A stretch of DNA of 17,761 bases from Micractinium sp. NFX-FRZ (Eukaryota; Chlorophyta; Trebouxiophyceae; Chlorellales; Chlorellaceae). The notes under the pieces were generated by a model. It was not told the DNA's origin. It did not search any database and saw nothing but the letters and a program-made list of their open reading frames with translations. Where the stretch lies: positions 1-17,761 of the forward strand of contig JAPTJF010000728.1 of the NCBI GenBank assembly GCA_029339195.1, in the 5' to 3' direction. Below are positions 9,601 through 17,761 of the stretch, one piece after another (the stretch's first letter is position 1; each line of letters starts with the position of its first letter). A program made the translations under genes and the position numbers.

Positions 9601-11623
9601 GGTGCAAGCGCGCCGCCGCCACCGCCGTCCCAACCCGCACACACCCTCAGCACATGTCCAGCTTTCTATGCCCCCACCCTCAGCGCACACCCCCCGCACC
9701 GTTCCAGATGAGCGCCCCAGCCTTCTTGAACCCCTCGGTCACGGTGCTGTGCTCGCTGGCATCCCCGAAGTTCTCGCTCCACGTGGCGGCAATGATGAGG
9801 CCGCCCACGGTCAGCACGGTGGCGGCGGCATCAAAGGGCGACACCGGCCCCAGGTGGAAGGTCTCCACCAGCACATTGGCAACCTGGCCTGCACAGCAGC
9901 AGGGGCGGGCGGGTGGGGGGAGGCACGATGGAGGTGGGGAGACGGGGTGAAGGGCAGGACGCGATGTGGAGGGTCTCAACCATGGCCAAGACAGAGTGAG
10001 GCGAAGGAGGTGAGGAGGAGGGGCTTAACCAACATTGGCCTCCTGGCCTTGCAGGCGGGCGATGCGGGGAGCACTTGAAGGGGCAGCGTGTCCAAAGGTT
10101 GGTGGCATGGTGAGGTGGAGCAGAGCTGCGTGGTGGCCGGGTGGCACCATGCGCCACCAGCACCGGCGCGCGTGCACGGGTTCGCCGGCATTCGCCACCC
10201 CGCAGGGCACCGCACCCCCTGCCGTATAGATCAGGCTCCCAGGCCACTCAAGCCCCCAGAAAGGGGTACCCAGCCCCTCCCTCCGCCCATGATCAGCTAG
10301 CTCATCAGCAGGAGGCCCCCTGACCCACCCACCCGACATGATGGCCATGAGGCCGTTGCCCAGGAACACCGCCTGGCTGAAGGTGTTGCCCAGCCAGTCG
10401 CCGTTGAAGCCGCGCTGCAGGCGGGGGGAGGAGGGGTGGGGCAGGGGGGGGTGCAGGTGAGATGTGGTTGGGGACTGGACGCTGGGTAGGGGGCGGGACA
10501 CGTCACATGGAGGTGAGGTGTGGGCAGGTGGGTGCCAAGGGCTGTAAAGCGCTTCCTGGCGTGACCCCTGGCCAGCCGACAGGGACACACTTGCCCACCG
10601 GCCCACGCGTGCCCCTGAGCGCCAGCACTCCCCTGTCTGCCAGAGTCCCGACTCCTGCCTCACCCCCACCCCACGTTGGCAAGCCAGGGCTCACAACAAG
10701 ACGCAACTCATGCACATGAAGCGCCGGACTGACCCCAAGCCACCGCACCGCATGCGCCCACCCACCTTGAAGTGCTCGGCGACCAGCCAGGACTCAAAGG
10801 CAGAGAAGAGGAGGGAGGTGGCGATGCCGCACAGGACGCGCCCCCCCGCCAGAATCCAAAAGTTGTTGAAGTGCTTGGTGACGCAGCCCAGGGCGTAGGT
10901 GATGCAGTACGTGATGGCAGCACGCTTGCGCCCGCTGCGGCGCGGGGGAGGCCAAGGGGAGGCATGCTGGCGTGTTGAGCAGGCGGCACTGTCAGCACAG
11001 GGACCACGGCGGGGGACCGCGCCCGCGGGAGCAGCATTGCAACGGCCAGGGCAGCAGCAGCAGCTGCAGCATCGGATCTGCAAAATTAGTATCAGCAGCA
11101 GCGGCAGTCCGAGCACTGCCAAGCGACATGTGTTCACAGCGGCAGCAATAGCCACACCAGGTGCTCAGCCACCACCTGCACAGCTGCGCGGGCCGGCACT
11201 CACTGCTTGTCCGCCAGCGCTCCCACCACAGTGCCAAACACCATGGAGGAGCCAAAGCCGGCGATGAACAGCTTGCCAATGTCCCCCATGCCGAAGCCGT
11301 AGTGCTGGTACAGCGCGTACACGTGGGGGCCCTGCAGCCAGTCGCCGGCTGCGGGCGGGCGGGCGGGGGGAAAGCAAGGCGAGTCGGCGGCGGGCGGCAC
11401 CCCCCTTGGAGCCCCCTTGGAGCGCCAAACCCGCTTGCGCGCGCTCCCCCGCCCCCTCTGTTGGCTCACCCATCATCAGCGAGTAGACAATCAGGTAGTT
11501 GCTGCGGAAAAGGCGGAACTCGCGGGTGGTGGCCGCGGTGTTCTTGCCGCTGCGGTTGGCATACTCAAGGCCGGCAGCCAGAACGGCTGCCGAGCCGAAC
11601 ACCAACCAGTAAAAGTCCAGCAT
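6607..11623 (-). CDS. MOT2: MFSD5/MOT2-type molybdate-anion transporter (MFS), main isoform
   Basis: Minus-strand gene. Exons 5' to 3': 11623-11470, 11348-11204, 10934-10766, 10414-10333, 9888-9700, 9445-9358, 9106-9002, 8813-8700, 8450-8349, 7982-7895, 7182-7078, 6732-6607. Every junction phase fits, giving 488 residues, close to human MFSD5 and plant relatives (about 450-460). Family marks: a first membrane helix at the very N-terminus (ATG at 11621-11623), FRSNYLIVYSLMM (about 39-51), GDWLQGPHVYALY (53-65), the MFS signature GALADKHGRKR between helices 2 and 3 (94-104), FESWLVAEH (146-154), GPVSPFDAAA, LGAMQSLFEASMYTFVFLWTP, and PEEMRSTIINFFRVPLN (387-403). Twelve membrane helices are expected. 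Helix 12 comes from exon 7182-7078, and exon 6732-6607 adds an acidic cytosolic tail. In Chlamydomonas this family (MOT2) imports molybdate; substrate and membrane here are inferred. The gene stands alone, with no operon. An alternative terminal exon is described in its own entry. Confidence 0.93.
7232..11623 (-). CDS. MOT2: MFSD5/MOT2-type transporter, predicted alternative C-terminal isoform
   Basis: Shares the first ten exons of the transporter (11623 to 7895) but continues into exon 7633-7232, which ends at its own TAG (7232-7234) and would give 545 residues. The exon starts with VSSISLALTFSMTASLLVAG, a hydrophobic helix matching the normal helix-12 exon at 11 of the first 27 positions, including V1, S2, S3, L6, A7, M12, L17, L22, C23, H26 and F27. 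After the helix comes a long Gln/Ser/Ala-rich tail (starting near RAQRKARSGG) that would lie in the cytosol. Both exons join exon 10 in phase 0 after CTGCAG. Only 49 bases separate this exon from the normal one, so the two are probably mutually exclusive. Alternatives: part of this exon is spliced onto the normal one through an internal donor, or it is an unused relic. The duplication is clear from sequence; the use of the isoform is inference. Confidence 0.6.
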
Positions 11624-12556
11624 CGCTGCTCAGTGGAGCTCGCCGGCACCCAATCGGGGGGGTTTGGCGGGGGGGGTGGGGCCGAGCACGTGCACCAGCG
11701 CTGCCGGCGGCGCTTGATCCAGCGCCTAGCAGGCCTTCTGAGGCGGTAGCAGAGGTCCTGGCGCGTACAACCGCGAAGCCAAGCACACAAGAGCCCTGGC
11801 CAGGAGAGGTGCTGCTGCTGCCACTGCCGCTGGCCCTTAAGTAAATAAAGCCAAACAGGCAGGAGATCGACGCAGGCTGACCGGGGTGAACAGCGCTGGT
11901 GGGTGCCCAGCATGCTGCCCAGCTGCAGCACTCATGTCGGGGGCGGCAGATGGGGCACATCCCTACAAGCCTACACGTGCACCAGCCACCACCCCCAGTC
12001 CCCCAGCCTCATCACCACCTAGAGATTCGCGCCCCACTACAAGGATGGAGGACGATGCCCGCAACAAGAGCGGTGCGGGGTACGAGCACGCAGGGCAGCA
12101 ACAGCTTGTGCGGTTGGGGAGCACTGGAACGTGGAGGGCATGCAGCCGGTCCTTCAGAGCATTCTGGTAGTGTGAGCTCCTGAATGTTGGCACTGCAACA
12201 CCATTTTGGAAGCTGGCTCGCATCCGGGCACGGTACTTCTCAGCCGGGAGCGGGGCACCTGCACTGCTGCCACACCGTGCCCTTTCCCGCACCGCGTCAG
12301 TCGCCTGCGTGCACACGCCAGCCACCCACAAACCTCACTGCATCCGAACTTTGCTGCGGCGGGATTTAAGCGAAGAGGCCTGGTCAGGCCGGGTGTGCAA
12401 GCATTCACGGTCAAAGGGAGCGGCAATAGGCAGACCATCTGGCCAGAGCACACTGGGCAGCGCCTGGGTACGGGCTGCAAGCGCTGCAGGCTTTCCCAAA
12501 AGGCCAGGTACAGCTGCGCCTGCGGTGAGGAGCTCTCTCCACGACAGCCGTGCACG
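11624..12556. other. Intergenic: transporter promoter side and 3' flank of the third gene
   Basis: No gene is supported. On the minus strand this must hold the 3' UTR of the gene ending at 12557 and the promoter and 5' UTR of the transporter starting at 11623. Minus-strand open frames such as 12154-12984 run antisense to nothing recognisable and have no domain. No minus-strand TGTAA was found after the stop at 12557. A TATA-like AT-rich patch is listed separately. Confidence 0.55.
11838..11852 (-). promoter_or_regulatory. TATA-like AT-rich patch upstream of the transporter
   Basis: The minus strand reads GGCTTTATTTACTTA about 220-230 bases upstream of the transporter ATG. It is the most AT-rich short patch in this GC-rich flank and could be a TATA-like core promoter if the 5' UTR is close to 200 bases long. 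It could equally be chance; no transcript start is visible. Confidence 0.25.
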
Positions 12557-15500
12557 CTACCCTGAGCCCGCCTTGCTTGTTCCAACACCCGCAGGCTGCT
12601 TCTGCTCCGCAGCTTGCTCCTTCTGCTGCTGCTGCGGCTCCTGCAGCTGAAGCTCCGACTCTTCGCCCCCAAACGAGCGCAGCAGGTCGCGGATGCCCTC
12701 CAGGGAGCCCCCGCCCCCGCCTGGTGCCTGCTCCTCTTCCCGGGTGAGGTCAAACGCCTGGGACAGAGCCTGCGGGGTGCGGGGCAGCGGTACCAGCAAA
12801 TGAAATCAGCAACGGAAGCAGCACAGCAAAGGCAGCACCCGCATGCCCTGGCTACCAAACCGCTCCCCTCCCGCCCCCATTCCCTCAGCACAAGCTTCGC
12901 AAATCTACACCGCACTGCCCCCCGAGTGAAGGCTGCCTGGCTGTGCCAAGCATTGCGGCAGACATCTTCACAGACTGGACCCAAGTACTGTAGGTAAGTA
13001 CTTGACCCTAAACCCTTAACCCCACCAACCAGGGCGGCGCACCTTGAGCTGCTGCTGGTAGAGCTCCAGCCCTGGCAGGGGGCCCCACTTGAGCGGCATC
13101 AGCCGTGTGCGCCGCGACATCGGCAGACGCACGCTGCAGGCGGGGAGCGAGGGGGCCAGCCATGGAGGGGCAAGCGGGGAGGGAGTGAAGGCCGAGGCAA
13201 CACGGGATGCAGTGCAAGTGCTGACGGTGTGCTTTCCCGGCAAGCCCAGCGGGGCCGTGGCCCAGCGTCAGAACCAGCAGCGCTGGCAATGGCTGTGCCC
13301 AGCCGCGGCTCTGGTGACACGGATGTTGTGCCTGGCAACACGAGCTGGCATGCCAGCCAGCAAGCAAGCGTGCATGAGCTACCCTGTCATGGCAGTGGCG
13401 GTCGCCACGCCAGCGTGCAGCCAGCATGCACGCCAGACTGCCAACGGGACTGTAGGACTGCCAGCCTGGCGCCAGCTGGACGCAGCGCACCAGTCTGGGT
13501 CCAGCAGGTCGAACAGTTCCACCAGCAGCTGCTGCAGCAGGAGCACCCGCGTCCACCGCCTGCAGAAGGGGGGTATACACACCACAGAGGCAGGGGGGGC
13601 AGGGGCGGGGCTGAGTGAGGGCACGAAATGCAGGTGGCTGAGAGGTGGAAGCTGGGGCAGGGGCCACACTTTGGCAGCCTCGCAGTCAGGGAAAGCTGGT
13701 GCTGGAGCTGAGCGCAAGCGTGTGTGCTTACCAGGCAGGGAAGGGGCGCTCGCCAGACCAGCAAGGACATGTGGCCAGCCCTGTCACGTCCTCCTCCAGC
13801 TGCAGGCACAGCAGGCACAGCGGAAGCAGCAATGGGTGGGATGCGGTGTGCCAGGCAAGCAAGCAGGGGAGTCACCTGGGAGAGGGCAAGCAAGCCCGGG
13901 CCGAGTCAACAACAATGCACCCCCTGCCCACTGCGTGCTTCCAGATGAATCACAGCGCCACCTCAGCGCGCCCAGTCCGATCCAGCGCCGAAATCCAGGG
14001 TCCCTGCTGCCTACTGTCCGCTGGCGCCAGCTCAGCATGCCATGAGGAGCATGCCATGAGGAGCAGATGGCTCACCTGTCGGAACCAGCGCCTGAAGGCG
14101 GCATCGCCCTCCAGCCGCTGGTGGAAGTCGCCGTAGGAGGTGGTGTAGTGGCGGGGGGCGCCCATGGGGGTGGCAATCATCAGGGTGCCTGGCGGGCGGT
14201 GGGGGCAGGGGAGTGGAAGCATGGGTGATGGGGAGTGCAAAAGTGGGCGGGTGGGTGGGGACAATCACCCAGGAGGGGGTGGCTTGGGAAGTCAACGGGA
14301 GCATGGGAGGCGTGGCTACAGGTGGTGCGCATCCGGCGTGGACACAGCTCATGCAGCGGCCACCGTGCCCGCCTGGCCGCCCACGCCGCAACCCACCGAT
14401 TGCGCGCTGCGTGCCGCGCGGCACCCGCAGCGCATCCGTTGCGCTGCAGCCTGCCGCTGGGGCGGCTCCTGCTGTGCCTGCTGTGTCTGGGGCGTTCTGG
14501 CTGGCCCGACACTCGCGGATCACCTCCTCCCTCGACCTGCCGGAGCAGAGCAGTGCGGAGAGAGCGTGTTTAGGAAAGCATGCGCTCATGGCGCTTCACA
14601 TTGCGAGAGCCACACCTGGAGGGTGGGCATGCGGGGCGCCTGGAGCGGGCCAACAGAGCAGGCAGCCTGGCTGTGATGCTGTGCAGTGCGGTGATGCCGT
14701 GAGATGGGCATGCCAGCAGGCCCGCCCCTCCCTCACAGTCCCCTACAGCAGCTGAGCAACAACACGCGGCCAGCCCTGCTCACGAGCGGCTGCGGCAGCC
14801 AGGGTGCGGCCGCTGCGGGCCTTGCAGGTACCACCGCTGCAGGCAGGGGATCAGTCATGGGCGTGTTTTAGATGGCATGTGTCATCGTGAGCGTGGCCAG
14901 ATGGGGGGACGTGCAGGGGAATGGGTGCAGGGGAGTGCTCTTGCAGGGCGGCAGATGACGGCTGTGCCGCTGCCAACAGCGGTAAACCACGGGCCCTGGC
15001 ACGGGCAAAGGCTGTGTGCCGGCATTGCCCACGCCTGCGCCTGCACCTGCACCACCACGCAAAGCCAGTTGGGTCAGGCTGCCTGGCCCTGGCCAGCCTG
15101 CTGGCGCACGCGGCAGCACCCACCTGCAGGCTGCTCTGCGAGGCGCACATCACAAACCGCATGCCCTCCAGCAGCGTGTTGAGCGTGTCTGACCCATGTG
15201 GGTTGCCGGCCTGCAGGGGTGAGGGCAAGGGGGGTGGGGCGGGGGGTGGGCCGGCCTTGTGCACAGGCTTGAGTGCAGCACCAGCGCACGTAGTAGAGCA
15301 GAGGGGCAGAGAAGGAGAATTTGCCCCCACACGACACATACACACACACACAAAGCACAGGCAGGGCACACTCGAGGTGGGGAGGCACCTACCTGCAGGA
15401 AAGCGCGCTCCCGTGGCCCCTCCAGGCGCAGCACTTCCAGGAAGCCCAAGAACTGAAGCAGGGAAGTGGGGCAGAGGGGCATGGATCTGATGGGTCGGGG

Positions 15501-17468
15501 GGCGGGGCAGAGGTGGAGGGCGCACGCTGATAACTCCGGGGACATAGCCAGCCATCAAGCACGCATGCCGGCTGGCAGGCAGGCAGCCACCCGGAGGGAA
15601 GGCAAAGGGTTGGGGGCCACCAGCGGCAGCAGGGTGGCCCCCCTTGCCTGGGACAGGTTGAAGAGGAGGTAGGAGAGGTCGCTGTTGGCGCAGTCCAGAC
15701 TGGCGCCCGCCAAGCCAGCAGCATCAGCATCGCCGCCAGCACTGGCACCGTTGCTGCTGCTTCCTGCGGCGGTGCCTTCGCTGCCGGCGCCGTTGGCGGG
15801 GCTGCTGCCCTGCTGGGGCAGGCGCCAGCTGGGGTCGGTGATCTGTGTGTTGGGGGGGGGGGGGGCGGAGAGGTGGGGGCACAGTGGCGTCGTCCACGTC
15901 AACTACAAACGTTGTCGTAACGCTGAACTGTTCAAGTGCGGCTGCACTGACCACAAGGCAAGCCAGTGGAGGCACACATTCAGCGCCCCGCTCAACCGCG
16001 TACCCACACAAGCCATCCCCTCCACCCCAGCACACACCAGGTGCCACAGCGCCTGCTCCAAATCGATTGCAGACTCCAGCAGGGGCCCCCGGTAGCGGGC
16101 AGTCACCTGCAGACAGACAGGGGCACACAGCATTAGGAAGGCGGCCGGGAGATCAGGCCTGCTGGAGGGTGCCGACGGCACGGTGAGGACAGCAGACGCT
16201 GCAAGGCATCTGAGTCGGGACACAACGAGGGAGGCAGGTGGCAGGCATCCGAGCAGGCAGGCATGCAGGCAGGGAAGCAAGCGGGCAGTCAGGCAGCCAG
16301 GCAGGCAGGCGGGGTTGCCTCACGTCGTAAATGTCGAGCAGCTGCTGCTGGCGAGCCTTCTCCCGCTCCAGCTGCGTGCAGGATTGGGTGCAGCAGGGGT
16401 GCCGGGGTTGCACTCACTGTGTGCCTGCCTGCTCCGGACGCCACCAGCCCGGCAGAGAAGCGGCAGTGAGGGCGGCAAAGGGGAGGGCGGCGCGGCAGGC
16501 CTGCACAGCAAGGTGCTGCTGCGCCCCAAGCTTCCCATCTGCTGCGCGGCCACGCGCTTAGCCTGCTGCCAGCAAGTGTTTGGTTTCCTGTGCCCGCCCA
16601 CCTCCAGCGCCAGCTCAGCGCGCGCCTTCTCCGTGGCCAACCCTCCCCAGAAGTTGATGGCCAGGCTGCGTGGGGGAGGCGGGTGGGGGAGAGGGGCACA
16701 TTGGTTGGGGGGCTGCAGGAAAGGGGCCGAAGCCGTGACACGCAGAGCGTGCTTGTATTGATGCGGTGCTTGTATTGAAGTGGGCCAGTGTTCAGGTGGC
16801 AGAGCACGCCAGTGTCGTGCTCGAGTGTTCCCAGATAAGCTAGATGGGAAGCGACATGGTCCTGCCCACCTAGCAGCCACCCATGATACGGGGGCTCACC
16901 TGAGCGTGGAGAAGGCCGCCGAAGCGGCCAGTACCAGCTTCTCGTTGGCTCCTAGCGCTGCCGCCGTGTTCTGCGGATGGCAGGCTTGGCAGGCAGGGTG
17001 AATGGGCGGCATCACGACAGGGGTGACATGCAACCAAGCCGTGCATGCCGCACTGCACAGCACCGAGATCCAGTGCCCCTGGCGTAGCAACCCTTCGCAA
17101 CATTAAAGCATGGCCTGCACCCACGATACCACTGGACCCATCGTCGCCTTTCTATCGTTATTCCAGCATCCTTTTTTGGAAGTCAGGCCCAGGGCAGTGC
17201 ACCAGCAGTGCTGCAGCAGCACCTGAGCGGTGGGGCTGCGACAGCGGTTTGCCCAGCGAGCGAACTGCCCAGCCCGCTCCCAGCTCTGCCAGCGCACCGC
17301 AACGTCCTCAAAGCTCATGTCAGCCAGAATCATCAGACTGGAGCCATTGACCGCTCGTAGCTGGCCGGCACGGCGCTGTGGTAGACGTTGCTGCAAACCG
17401 CGCTGGCAGCGTGGCGGCACCGCCGGCGGCGCTCCCGGCGGTGCAGGCGGCGCTCGCAGACTGGACAT
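12557..17468 (-). CDS. Uncharacterised membrane-anchored, probably organelle-targeted protein of bacterial-like family
   Basis: Minus-strand gene. Exons 5' to 3': 17468-17223, 16970-16900, 16665-16602, 16371-16324, 16106-16038, 15842-15648, 15452-15393, 15210-15124, 14836-14784, 14536-14397, 14188-14076, 13799-13732, 13559-13491, 13133-13043, 12769-12557. All phases agree; 528 residues. Residues 1-49 lack Asp and Glu and are rich in Arg, Ala, Pro and Ser, like a plastid or mitochondrial transit peptide. A membrane helix is likely at about 94-115, then a charged coiled-coil-like stretch (116-143). The body carries RYRGPLL (147-153), SDLSYLLFNLSQFLGFLEVL (220-239), RGTQRAIGTLMI (338-349), FRRWFRQLEEDV (376-387) and FDLLDPDCVRLP (421-432). 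Order and wording recall an uncharacterised bacterial family, including cyanobacterial members with motifs like YRDPLL and EQRAIGELMI; this is from memory, no search was run. A Ser/Gly/Ala insert (about 175-215) and a Gln-rich tail look algal. The intron after 15648 is GC-AG. The first exon is the least certain; the body is strong because motifs rebuild exactly across splice joins. Function unknown. Confidence 0.75.
12982..13023. repeat. 8-bp inverted repeat next to a telomere-like motif, inside an intron
   Basis: CAAGTACT (12982-12989) and AGTACTTG (12997-13004) are exact reverse complements around a 7-base loop. Two bases downstream comes CCCTAAACCCTTAACCCC (13006-13023), close to the plant and green-algal telomere unit CCCTAAA. 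Both lie in the last intron (12770-13042) of the third gene, just inside its 5' splice site. A telomere-like interstitial scar or a chance motif are both possible. Confidence 0.6.
15340..15352. repeat. Short (AC)n microsatellite
   Basis: About 13 bases of alternating A and C lie in the intron between exons 15452-15393 and 15210-15124 of the third gene. It is simple sequence with no role visible. Confidence 0.8.
15852..15865. repeat. Poly-G (14) forming the pyrimidine tract of an acceptor
   Basis: Fourteen G on the plus strand, read as 14 C on the transcript strand, lie 9 bases before the acceptor ACACACAG that opens exon 15842-15648 of the third gene. The homopolymer is thus the polypyrimidine tract of that 3' splice site. 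Length changes could alter splicing. Confidence 0.75.
16243..16313. repeat. Imperfect GCAG/GGCA tetranucleotide repeat in an intron
   Basis: Roughly 70 bases of degenerate GCAG/GGCA units with AAGC and GGGC variants occur in the intron downstream (on the minus strand) of exon 16371-16324 of the third gene. It resembles the tract near 4160-4206. It is probably an ordinary simple-sequence expansion. Confidence 0.75.
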
Positions 17469-17666
17469 TTGCAAGCCGAGATGATGTTTACTGATTGGCC
17501 TCTGCTACAGAGCGGCAGTGCAAGCGGCACCAAAAGCCGAACAGCGCTGACAGAAACAGAAACGAGGCTGTCGCTGTGTCAGCCTGAGGCGGATGGGCAG
17601 CTTCTCAAAACAGGACAACCGAGATCATGCTGTAAGTGAGTGAGTACGGCCATACCATCTGCGACA

Positions 17667-17690
17667 TGGAGGGGATGGGGAACCCCTCCA
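17667..17690. repeat. Perfect inverted repeat, 8-bp stem
   Basis: TGGAGGGG and CCCCTCCA are exact reverse complements around ATGGGGAA. It lies about 200 bases upstream of the third gene's start and 14 bases from a second, longer hairpin. Confidence 0.75.
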
Positions 17691-17704
17691 CTCGTCAGCA
17701 AAAG

Positions 17705-17736
17705 AAAGCTGGCAAGGCTTCGCCTTGCCCAGCTTT
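17705..17736. repeat. Long hairpin, 14-bp stem with one bulged base and a TTC loop
   Basis: AAAGCTGGCAAGGC is followed by TTC and then GCCTTGCCCAGCTTT, whose reverse complement is the first arm with one extra G. The tight three-base loop and long stem make a very stable foldback. It could be a structured element, the edge of a small foldback transposon cut by the window end, or a regulatory palindrome. Confidence 0.8.
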
Positions 17737-17761
17737 GCTTTTCCTTCCTCGTTTCACCGTG

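Larger units (their letters stand above)
17469..17761. other. 5' flank of the third gene (window edge)
   Basis: The stretch is upstream of the ATG at 17466-17468 on the minus strand and should hold its 5' UTR and promoter. A CCAAT pentamer is present at 17494-17498 (minus) but lies only about 26 bases from the ATG. Two hairpins at 17667-17690 and 17705-17736 stand near the window end. No coding frame with meaning was seen on either strand; a gene running in from outside the window cannot be excluded. Confidence 0.5.

Noticed and set aside
14750..14836. Ankyrin-like reading (Gly-Arg-Thr-Leu-Ala) on the minus strand
   Set aside because: It uses the wrong frame relative to the neighbouring exons and meets a stop at once. 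Another frame of the same exon joins in phase to both sides.
17494..17498. CCAAT box upstream of the third gene
   Set aside because: It is only about 26 bases from the predicted start codon, too close for a usual promoter CCAAT unless the true start lies elsewhere. A pentamer is common by chance.

Overview
This window looks like nuclear DNA from a green alga (Chlorophyta). It is very GC-rich, the genes are cut into many short exons by GT-AG introns (and a few GC-AG introns) with a strong (C/T)GCAG acceptor, and the low-complexity tracts encode Gln, Ala and Pro runs. A Chlorella-like (trebouxiophyte) source is a guess from gene style only. No bacterial operon, CRISPR array, rRNA, tRNA or recognisable transposon was seen.

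Three protein-coding genes, all on the minus strand and arranged head to tail, account for most of the window. I rebuilt each one by hand from splice signals and reading-frame phase. (1) Positions 943-4673 (5' end unresolved) encode an F-box-like, leucine-rich-repeat protein in at least 7 exons. (2) Positions 6607-11623 encode a major facilitator superfamily protein of the MFSD5/MOT2 molybdate-anion transporter family. The main isoform has 12 exons and 488 residues with phase matched at every junction. A thirteenth exon is a diverged duplicate of the exon for the last membrane helix and offers an alternative C-terminus. (3) Positions 12557-17468 encode a 528-residue protein in 15 exons. It has a probable organelle-targeting N-terminus, one membrane helix and a body resembling an uncharacterised bacterial (including cyanobacterial) protein family.

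Non-coding stretches: 1-942 (downstream of gene 1), about 4860-6300 (upstream of gene 1 and downstream of gene 2), 11624-12556 (gene 2 promoter side and gene 3 3' side) and 17469-17761 (upstream of gene 3, with two neighbouring hairpins). They hold homopolymer runs, short tandem repeats and inverted repeats but no convincing gene.

The genes have no obvious shared pathway. Gene 2 should act in anion (probably molybdate) transport across a membrane. Gene 1 would act as a substrate-recognition or scaffold protein. Gene 3 has no known function. The most noteworthy point is the duplicated terminal exon of the transporter gene. Each copy begins with a sequence that is at once a 3' splice site and a 5' splice-site consensus, which suggests mutually exclusive or recursive splicing.
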